Positions 1 to 6,485 of a stretch of DNA of 64,000 nt are shown here, one piece after another (the first letter of the stretch is position 1; every line of letters begins with the position of its first letter). This stretch comes from Pseudomonas arcuscaelestis. Its GTDB lineage: Bacteria; Pseudomonadota; Gammaproteobacteria; Pseudomonadales; Pseudomonadaceae. Location of the stretch: the NCBI RefSeq assembly GCF_016881005.1, contig NZ_JACOPV010000009.1:124001-188000 (forward strand), in the 5' to 3' direction. Made by a program: the position numbers and the translations under genes. Under the pieces are notes generated by a model, which saw nothing but the letters and a program-made list of their open reading frames with translations, was not told the DNA's origin and searched no databases.

Positions 1-1
1 T

Positions 2-373
2 CAGGACATGGCAGACGGAGGAATAGGTAAGTTGGGTAACTCCCTCAACGGTCAATGGGATGCCGGCATGGTGGCAATGTTGAGTGAGCGGCCCGGCCGC
101 CTCGACGATTCCTGCCGTTCTTGCCCATACATTGCTGAATGCCAAGGTGGTTGTATGTTTGAAGCGGCAGCCCAGGGGCGCGGCATGTATGGAAAAAGCC
201 AGCACTGCACCAGTTGGATGACGCTATTCGCTCTCATCGATGCAGGGGTAGCTGAGCACGGACTTCAAGACGTTTCAGGGTGGTTGCACCGAATCGAAAC
301 TCGCCACGCTAATACCAAATCGGCCGGTCTCGATCGGGCCAAAACAGCCGCAATGTGGGAGGCGGAATTTTGA
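2..373 (+). CDS. Radical SAM/SPASM protein, C-terminal fragment (5' end outside window)
   Basis: The reading frame is open to the left edge, so only the last ~124 residues are visible and the true start lies outside. The visible part holds a SPASM-type cysteine cluster, CRSCPYIAECQGGC (C-x2-C-x5-C-x3-C), followed by a further Cys in QHC. This is how radical-SAM maturases that bind auxiliary iron-sulfur clusters end. The 1775-3022 protein carries the same C-x2-C-x5-C-x3-C spacing, so the two are probably related. The stop overlaps the start of the following oxygenase gene, which indicates one operon. The catalytic CxxxCxxC motif must lie upstream of the window, so the radical-SAM assignment rests on the SPASM signature and on context. 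Confidence 0.75.
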   Translation, partial: QDMADGGIGKLGNSLNGQWDAGMVAMLSERPGRLDDSCRSCPYIAECQGGCMFEAAAQGRGMYGKSQHCTSWMTLFALIDAGVAEHGLQDVSGWLHRIETRHANTKSAGLDRAKTAAMWEAEF

Positions 374-1014
374 ACGACCTGAATTCGATTTACAGGGATG
401 GCTTCGCTGTAAGCTCTATTCCCAATGACCTTGCAGATGCTTTTTTGCGTCATGCCAAAGCCGACGTGTTTCATCCGGATAAGCCAGGTAGCCCAGATGT
501 TGTTGCTTGGGAGGAAGACGACCCATCCAAAAGCTTCACGGTTCCCCTGCATTACCTGGGGCCGATGGAGCTCATAGGGCTTGGGAAAGAGACTGAGCAC
601 TTCAGGGCCCACATGGGGGACTGGAGTCGAACCAACGTGATGCTTCAGCGAGGTAAGCGCGGCGACTCCATGGGGTGGCATCACGATGCGTACGACCCGA
701 TGCACATAGTCGTCATCATCTATTTGTCCGATGAAATCTGGACGCCTGAAGACGGTGGGCAGCTTCTGCTCGGGGAGGGCGACATCAACAGCATGGGGCA
801 ACTGGTTGATGAGTCACGTGTGACCGTCAAGGAAGCCGTATCTCCAAATCACGGTACTGCAGTTTGGTTGATCAATACAAACCCCCGGTGGGTTCATAGC
901 GTGTCCGAAATACTTTGTGATAAGGCCCGCTACACGCTGATAGGCCAATTCGGCTATCGAGAAAACGTAATGCGCGCCAACCCGCGCAAGAGATATGGGA
1001 ACGATTGGCGTTGA
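370..1014 (+). CDS. 2-oxoglutarate/Fe(II)-dependent oxygenase-like protein
   Basis: A double-stranded beta-helix dioxygenase is suggested by WHHDAYDPMH, which gives the HxD iron ligands, by a later His in RWVHSVSEI, and by the Arg in ARYTLIGQFGYR, which fits the 2-oxoglutarate carboxylate ligand. At ~215 residues it has the size of a single-domain prolyl-hydroxylase-like enzyme. I prefer the TTG at 370: GGGAGG lies about 8 nt upstream and the start overlaps the previous TGA. A GTG at 355 is an alternative giving five more residues. Lying among radical-SAM genes, it may hydroxylate the same peptide or protein substrate (inference). No substrate can be read from the sequence. Confidence 0.75.
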   Translation: MNDLNSIYRDGFAVSSIPNDLADAFLRHAKADVFHPDKPGSPDVVAWEEDDPSKSFTVPLHYLGPMELIGLGKETEHFRAHMGDWSRTNVMLQRGKRGDSMGWHHDAYDPMHIVVIIYLSDEIWTPEDGGQLLLGEGDINSMGQLVDESRVTVKEAVSPNHGTAVWLINTNPRWVHSVSEILCDKARYTLIGQFGYRENVMRANPRKRYGNDWR

Positions 1015-1790
1015 CTAGTGCCCACCTACCGCTCAGGCGGCTACAGTTCCGAGATGCATTGATTACTGCTCCAGTATCGCTAGGCCGCACTGGCGTAGTA
1101 CTGCGTGTGCTGGATGCCTTTGTCGATGGGATCTATGGCTCTATGCGCCCGGATACCTTGGTCATGGGTAACGATCCTCTGGTCGCCCTCTGTATCGCAC
1201 TTGAGCGCGCTATGCGAGGAGAGCGGGTAGCGATAGCGCCTGACACACTCGACACAGGATCGTGGCCCAAACCTGACTATGCGCAGAATGCGCTAGCCAT
1301 CTTCAATTGCTGGGACGAAGCCATGGCACGAGAAGTCGCCAAGCAATTCCCATCACTGCCTTTGGTTGCATCGTTGCCGGAGTGCCTGACCGCGTTGAGC
1401 AAGGCATGTATGGCGACCGGCCGTGTAACACTGATTGATGGCACCACCTTCCAGACAAGCCACGGGTACATTCGCGGCGACCGGAATCGTGAGGTTCTGT
1501 TTCCTCTTCGCCCAGGTCAGCGCGACACAGCCGGTCTAAACCCAGCCTGGAAATTCCTTTCTCGACGACTGAATCGAACCCTCTTCAATCACCGAGAGCT
1601 CGAGTTTGTTAGTGCTGGCGCGGTGGTGCTCACAAGCCACCCATCTTCCTTTGTCGACTCCAGCGGTACTGCATACACCCGCGTGGGCCAGGCCAGAGTC
1701 GAAAAGCCCGAGGTTGTTGATGCCTCAGCCCGCGTCGACGATCTACGTTCAGCATTTCCAGAAGGTATGACCCAATGCAGCCAGGCTTGA
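1005..1790 (+). CDS. Hypothetical protein in radical-SAM operon
   Basis: I do not recognise a family. The protein has ~261 residues, no signal peptide and no clear membrane segment, with four scattered cysteines and a central block of short hydrophobic strands (RVTLIDGTTF, GAVVLTS). It starts at TTG 1005 inside the end of the oxygenase gene and its 3' end overlaps the start of the next radical-SAM gene at 1775. Translation is therefore probably coupled on both sides. By context it could be a substrate-binding partner or a second tailoring factor, but nothing in the sequence demonstrates this. Confidence 0.6.
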   Translation: MALTSAHLPLRRLQFRDALITAPVSLGRTGVVLRVLDAFVDGIYGSMRPDTLVMGNDPLVALCIALERAMRGERVAIAPDTLDTGSWPKPDYAQNALAIFNCWDEAMAREVAKQFPSLPLVASLPECLTALSKACMATGRVTLIDGTTFQTSHGYIRGDRNREVLFPLRPGQRDTAGLNPAWKFLSRRLNRTLFNHRELEFVSAGAVVLTSHPSSFVDSSGTAYTRVGQARVEKPEVVDASARVDDLRSAFPEGMTQCSQA

Positions 1791-3022
1791 CCTCCATCGG
1801 AGAAACGGGGCGGCATACGTTTCTGTTCCAGATTAACGTCACCCGACGTTGTGATATGCGTTGCTCCCACTGCTACATCCTGTCCGACAAAAAGGACAAG
1901 AGCCCTGACATGAGCGAGGCAGAGTTTCTGCATGTCGTGCAGGGGATCGTTGAGCATATGCAGGCAGACCACAACTTCGCGCAGCGCTACAACCACGTCG
2001 ATATTCATGTCATCGGGGGCGAGCCCTCCATGCTTGGTGTCCCATTCTTCGAAAGCGTGCTGCCTAAGGCAAAGGTCCTCCTGGCAATGATCCCGCAGGC
2101 GGTTTCGTTCTCAATCGTGACGAATCTGTTGCAGAAGGAGGCACTCGACGTCGCAAGGCTTTTCGACAAGGTGTCTACGTCCTATGAGCGGTCCACCAGA
2201 TTCAAGAAGCGCAGACACGAGGAGATGTGGCGGAGCAACGTGGCCACCCTGATGGAAGAGTCACGCCACCCGGAGTTGTATGGCCCTAAGGACTTTGCGG
2301 TGACAACGGCTTTGGTCAAGCCAGTAGTCGAAGCGGGTGCTGCGGCGATGATGGAGGAACTCTACGAACTAGGGTTCACAAAAGTCCATTTTGGCTTCTT
2401 CATCCCTTCAGGGGACGGTGATCTCAACTCCAAGTTGATCCAGCCGAAACACGCAGCCACCTCCCAGTTTTACATTGAACTGATGGACTGGTACCTCGCA
2501 AATCGCGACCACATCGACGACCTTTGGATCAACCCTTGTGAGTCCTGGCTGGATGCGGTGTATCGAAACGCACCTTCGGACGACGTGGTTTGCCCAATTG
2601 TCGCTGGTGCACTCGATATTGATTCTGATGGCCGCACGATCAGCTGCATTGAAAAGGGTGGCACCAATGATTACGTGTCCCACGGGAACGTATTTGAAAC
2701 CCGTGAGGTGGCAGGAGAGGGTGGTGTAACAGAGGTCCAGTTCACCACGACTATTCATGAAGTGTTGACCTCCGCAAGCTATCTAAGGGAGGTCGTGAAG
2801 GCTCGCCGGCTACCTGAAATCTGTCGTAGTTGCGACGAGCGAACACTCTGCCAGGCCAATTGCGGTGTATTGCATGAGCAGTGGAACCAGAAGGACGAAT
2901 GCCCAGGATTCAAGACCTTCATCAAGTACGTCCGGCATCTGGTGGAGGACAAAGGGGTCCTACCAAAATCGGTCCTTGAGCGCGAACGTTCGATGGGCAA
3001 CCACCTGATTGCGGTTGGGTGA
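1775..3022 (+). CDS. Radical SAM/SPASM domain protein
   Basis: The N-terminal radical-SAM cluster motif is CDMRCSHCY (C-x3-C-x2-C) at about residues 26-33. A GGEPS element (motif GGE, SAM methionine amino group) follows at about 85-89. The C-terminal SPASM region has CPIVAGALDIDSDG and CRSCDERTLCQANC, with a further Cys in DECPGF. At 415 residues it has the size of a peptide or protein maturase binding one catalytic and one or two auxiliary 4Fe-4S clusters. GAAGG lies about 9 nt before the ATG. The 5' end overlaps the unknown gene upstream and the 3' end overlaps the small gene downstream, so it is mid-operon. The substrate is unknown; the 106-residue protein encoded next is one candidate. 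Confidence 0.88.
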   Translation: MQPGLTSIGETGRHTFLFQINVTRRCDMRCSHCYILSDKKDKSPDMSEAEFLHVVQGIVEHMQADHNFAQRYNHVDIHVIGGEPSMLGVPFFESVLPKAKVLLAMIPQAVSFSIVTNLLQKEALDVARLFDKVSTSYERSTRFKKRRHEEMWRSNVATLMEESRHPELYGPKDFAVTTALVKPVVEAGAAAMMEELYELGFTKVHFGFFIPSGDGDLNSKLIQPKHAATSQFYIELMDWYLANRDHIDDLWINPCESWLDAVYRNAPSDDVVCPIVAGALDIDSDGRTISCIEKGGTNDYVSHGNVFETREVAGEGGVTEVQFTTTIHEVLTSASYLREVVKARRLPEICRSCDERTLCQANCGVLHEQWNQKDECPGFKTFIKYVRHLVEDKGVLPKSVLERERSMGNHLIAVG

Positions 3023-3339
3023 TCATGACTGCAAAAAAGCCCCCTACCTTCCTCTCTATTTTCCCATTGCTCGCGCGGATGCTGTATCGCGCAACAAAGA
3101 AGCTACTGAGCGTAGACACCATCGTTGCGCTTGAAAAGAAGCAGGGGCAGGGCAGCGGAGAGAAGACACCCGAAGAAGTAGATTTCGAAAATCACCTCGA
3201 ATCTACCCCGGTATTCGTTGAAGAAGCGACTTCCCCATATTTTCGCAAAGCTGAATCCCTGCTTGAGGATGCCAATGAGGTAGGCCAAGGCCGTTTCGTG
3301 ATCAATGAAGAGGTGCTGCGTGCAGTCCGTAAACGATAG
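3019..3339 (+). CDS. Small hypothetical protein between two radical-SAM genes
   Basis: A 106-residue protein begins at GTG 3019, or possibly at ATG 3025, and overlaps radical-SAM genes on both sides. It has a basic, mildly hydrophobic N-terminus (FLSIFPLLARMLYRATKK), a polar Gln/Gly/Glu-rich middle, and an acidic second half ending in a basic tail. It contains no Cys and no PqqD-like signature that I can see. Its size and position between two maturase genes make it a candidate modification substrate or leader-binding partner. This is inference from context only. Confidence 0.6.
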   Translation: MIMTAKKPPTFLSIFPLLARMLYRATKKLLSVDTIVALEKKQGQGSGEKTPEEVDFENHLESTPVFVEEATSPYFRKAESLLEDANEVGQGRFVINEEVLRAVRKR

Positions 3340-4489
3340 ATTCACCCTCCTGGACGAGAACCGAAGGGCGGACACCATCGAAAATGGCTATTTCGTCTTC
3401 ACTCTGATGCCCACTCTGCATTGCCCATACAACTGCAAGCACTGCTACTTAAGTAAGGAGCAGCGCGCCGACAAAAGCGTGATGAGCCTCGATGACCTGC
3501 GCACGGTTTGCCGCAAGGTCCACGCTTTCTTCGAAGAGCAACAGCTCGCGCAGCGTACGATCATTGCCTATAACTACGGCGGTGAGCCCACTGCAGCTGG
3601 GCCTCAGTACTTTGAGGACTATGTGCAGGTGATGGCCGACGAGTTCCCTGCATCTGCTGGGTACCACGTCCGCCATGTGATGCTCACCTCAATGCTCGGT
3701 GTCGACCTGGACGTGTGGGAGCCACTTTGGAAGAAGTACTGCAACGGGTACGTTCAGACCTCCTACGACGGCGACATGCGTTCAGGCAACTATGTGCGTA
3801 AGTGGGAGCTCAAGGTCACAGAAGCAATTCGGCGCGGCCTGAAGGTCGGCACGATCAGCGTGGTCAACTCGGATCTTCTAGCACAGGGTCCTCGCGCTAC
3901 ATTGGACAAGCTTCGCACACTGGGTGTCCAAGAGTCGGGCTGGCTACCGTTCATGCTCAACGAACAAAACGATGTGCCTGGCAAGTACGACTCCCTAGCC
4001 CCGACCATGAGAGCCTTCAATGACTTCATGATCGAGATGCTTGACTACTGGTATGACCTTCAGGAGCGAGGAATACGCGCACCGGCGATAGGAGAGGCCC
4101 ACTTCGCTGTCGACAAGATCAAAGGGCACGCCATGGGCAACATGGCCGGTCAAACCCTATTCCTGCTACCCAACGGAGATCTGGTGCTTCCCAACTATCG
4201 GGACGGATGGAAGGAGTACCTGCACTCGTTCGGGAACATCTTAGAACCAGGCGTCACCTTTCGGGACATCCTCTGTTCTCGGGAGCGATTGGTCTATCTG
4301 CGCCGGCAAATGCGACGGAACGACAATCCGGAATGTACGACTTGTGAATTCCGCAACGCCTGCCTACTTGAGTTCGCAAAACCCAATAAGCCAGACGATG
4401 AGTGCTTCGGTGCTAAGCGCTTCGTTGCGCACGCCATTTATCGAAATGGTATCGACCCCCGCCTCAGCGGCCCCGTTCAACTGTATTAG
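3305..4489 (+). CDS. Radical SAM protein with C-terminal SPASM-like cysteines
   Basis: The radical-SAM motif is CPYNCKHCY (C-x3-C-x2-C) at about residues 40-47 and a GGEPT element follows at about 96-100. The C-terminus has CTTCEFRNAC and a later DECFG. The fourth SPASM Cys seen in the sister proteins (C-x3-C spacing) is absent, so the auxiliary cluster may be bound differently. ATG 3305 and GTG 3320 are both possible starts; GAAGAGG at 3306-3312 favours 3320. The gene overlaps the 106-residue gene and is followed after 10 nt by the PilT-like ATPase gene. It differs from the 1775 enzyme through its length, so the two probably catalyse distinct steps or act on distinct sites. Confidence 0.85.
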   Translation: MKRCCVQSVNDRFTLLDENRRADTIENGYFVFTLMPTLHCPYNCKHCYLSKEQRADKSVMSLDDLRTVCRKVHAFFEEQQLAQRTIIAYNYGGEPTAAGPQYFEDYVQVMADEFPASAGYHVRHVMLTSMLGVDLDVWEPLWKKYCNGYVQTSYDGDMRSGNYVRKWELKVTEAIRRGLKVGTISVVNSDLLAQGPRATLDKLRTLGVQESGWLPFMLNEQNDVPGKYDSLAPTMRAFNDFMIEMLDYWYDLQERGIRAPAIGEAHFAVDKIKGHAMGNMAGQTLFLLPNGDLVLPNYRDGWKEYLHSFGNILEPGVTFRDILCSRERLVYLRRQMRRNDNPECTTCEFRNACLLEFAKPNKPDDECFGAKRFVAHAIYRNGIDPRLSGPVQLY

Positions 4490-4499
4490 GAGATAACCG

Positions 4500-5537
4500 G
4501 TGACTGTGCTTACGAGCAACCGTAGCGATCAGACTCCTCTGAAGCTTGATGAAGCGACGAACATCACCCTGACTCAAGATAGTCTTGAGGCAGAGGATAA
4601 CCTTGGCCGGTTCGAAATCATGAAGCCGCCAGGGGCGTGGCGAGACTTCTATGATCGGATGCTTTCCGAGAAGGGGAAAGGAAACAAACGTAAGGCAGCC
4701 AACTTTACAACCCCGTTCAACGGTGAGCGCTATCGTTGCATCCTAGCGGACTCAGCCGCGGGGCAAATCATCACCATGCGCCGTCTGATGAAGACCATTC
4801 CCCGGCTTGAGCAGGATCTTGGATTGGATTGGAATGCCATCCGTGGTTTGCTTGAAGGCTCAGGCCTGACCATCTTTGCTGGTCAAATGGGTTCTGGTAA
4901 GTCGACAACCATGATCGCGGCTATTGAGCGGCTGGGTCGCGCGATGCGTGGAAACTTGGGCACCGTTGAAGACCCGATCGAGGTTGAGTTCACAGGTGGC
5001 GCGGTCATACAGCGGGAGGTTGGCACACACGTAGACTCGTTCTCTGAGGCGATTCGAGACTTCGTTCGCCAGTACCGGAAGACGATCATGGTCGGTGAAA
5101 TCCGCGATCCTGAAACAGCCGATGCGGCTGTTCTAGCAGCTTCCCTTGGTCATAGTGTCGTAGGTACGCTCCATGCGGATAGCGCTATCGATATTCCAAC
5201 CCGTATGAACTCGCTGCTCGATCCGAAGTTGGCGCGGATTCTTCCTTCGGTCCTACGGGGCATGTGGTGGCAGCACGTCTATCGTCGTGGTGACAAGAGC
5301 AAGCCTCTGCCAATCTATGAGTCGCTGTATGTCACCAACGCGGTACGCCAGATCATTTCCGATGGGCCTGACAAATTGCCTCAGTTAATGAATGAAATGG
5401 TGAATCAGAAGCGGGTGTCGATGGCTCAATCTGCGTTAACTTGGGTCGGTAAAGGCATGGCATCCCGTGAGGAAATGAAACAGTGGCTACTGACTCGCGG
5501 CCGCATTAACGATGCGCAGCTTGACCTGACTCGGTAA
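4500..5537 (+). CDS. PilT/DotB-type secretion ATPase
   Basis: This is a hexameric-type secretion or retraction ATPase of the PilT/DotB/TraJ group. It has Walker A GQMGSGKST at about residue 127, an Asp box EDPIEVEF, a Walker B region TIMVGEIRDPETAD at about 197, and the His box GHSVVGTLHADS. At 345 residues it matches PilT or DotB in length and lacks the N-terminal extension of PilB. AGGAGA precedes the GTG start. It is the last gene of the radical-SAM operon and starts 10 nt after it. It may energise a type IV pilus or a type IVB conjugation system encoded elsewhere on the replicon; which one cannot be decided from this window. Confidence 0.85.
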   Translation: MTVLTSNRSDQTPLKLDEATNITLTQDSLEAEDNLGRFEIMKPPGAWRDFYDRMLSEKGKGNKRKAANFTTPFNGERYRCILADSAAGQIITMRRLMKTIPRLEQDLGLDWNAIRGLLEGSGLTIFAGQMGSGKSTTMIAAIERLGRAMRGNLGTVEDPIEVEFTGGAVIQREVGTHVDSFSEAIRDFVRQYRKTIMVGEIRDPETADAAVLAASLGHSVVGTLHADSAIDIPTRMNSLLDPKLARILPSVLRGMWWQHVYRRGDKSKPLPIYESLYVTNAVRQIISDGPDKLPQLMNEMVNQKRVSMAQSALTWVGKGMASREEMKQWLLTRGRINDAQLDLTR

Positions 5538-5559
5538 GTTGTTTGCACCGAATGCGTCA

Positions 5560-6330
5560 CTAATCGTGGGGGCGCATCTCGGTAAAGTGCTGTAAATCGG
5601 CAGGGTTTGCCGGCATGCCCAGGAAATATCCCTGGCAGAGGGAAATGCCCAGTTGCCTGGCAAGCGACAGTTCATCAGTCGTTTCTATCCCTTCCAGAAC
5701 GACTTGCTTGCCCAGGCGGCGGCACAGCTTGACCAAGCTCTCGACCTCGGCCCGGGTTCTCTCTGACACCATCAGTTCCCTGGTTGATTCTCGTGACAGC
5801 TTACAGCCGGCCACCGCGTCGCTGAAAATCAATGAGCGCTTTGCGTACCCATCCCTTACGTCATCAACCATTACGGTCAATGCCTGAAGCCGGAGTACTT
5901 CCAAACGCTTTGTTAGGATTTGAGCGTCCACATCTGCAGTTTCTGTTACCTCGAACGAAACCCTGCCTATCACCTGGTTCGAGGTAAGAGATCGTATTGC
6001 GTCTTCGACGAACGTGGGGTGGGCAATCGAGAGTTGGCTCGTGTTGATCCATACAGAAAGCCGCGGTCTGGATCTCAACAGTGCGATAACTTGGTCCAGT
6101 ACCCAACGGTCGATCTCAATAATGGTCCCATCCGCTTCAGCGCGAGTTACAAGTTCGGCCGGCCCTTGGGTGACTCCCCGGTTTGTAATTCTGAGCAGGG
6201 CCTCAAAGGCAACAACGAATTGGTTCTCCGCCTTGATGCTGAAGACGGGTTGATATGCGAGGCTAAAGCTCGATGGCGATAGCCCCTCATGTGACCAAGC
6301 TGATGCATTTGAAAAACTCGGCTGCGACAT
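5560..6330 (-). CDS. EAL-domain protein with altered loop 6
   Basis: An almost stand-alone cyclic-di-GMP phosphodiesterase (EAL) domain of 256 residues. Recognisable elements are FEALLRI (the EAL signature), INTSQ, FEVTET, VDDVRDGYAKRS, LEGIETTDEL and QGYFLG. The usual DDFGTGYSS loop is replaced by DDVRDGYAKRS, and the usual KID motif reads CKLS. The first Asp pair and the downstream Glu are kept. Loop 6 controls dimerisation and metal binding in this family, so activity may be reduced or the protein may act as a c-di-GMP sensor (inference). It is convergent with the secretion ATPase gene and divergent from the AddB-like gene. Plasmid EAL proteins often affect attachment or transfer. Confidence 0.85.
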   Translation of the reverse strand: MSQPSFSNASAWSHEGLSPSSFSLAYQPVFSIKAENQFVVAFEALLRITNRGVTQGPAELVTRAEADGTIIEIDRWVLDQVIALLRSRPRLSVWINTSQLSIAHPTFVEDAIRSLTSNQVIGRVSFEVTETADVDAQILTKRLEVLRLQALTVMVDDVRDGYAKRSLIFSDAVAGCKLSRESTRELMVSERTRAEVESLVKLCRRLGKQVVLEGIETTDELSLARQLGISLCQGYFLGMPANPADLQHFTEMRPHD

Positions 6331-6485
6331 TTCTTGTGACCATGCAAAGAGCGGATACCCTAATAGTGGGCAGCAACAGCCCCATTTTGTGGTATTTGTC
6401 TAAAGAATTTGGTGACAGTGTTTTGGGGTGGTGGCACCGCTGACTGTCGTTATTCTGGCTGTATCGCATACGGAGATCTGCCCGA
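6331..6485. promoter_or_regulatory. Divergent intergenic region, EAL gene / AddB-like gene
   Basis: These 155 bp separate two divergent genes and must hold both promoters. GGAGA lies about 10 nt before the ATG at 6486. I do not see a convincing pair of -35/-10 hexamers on either strand, and no clear inverted repeat. Confidence 0.4.
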
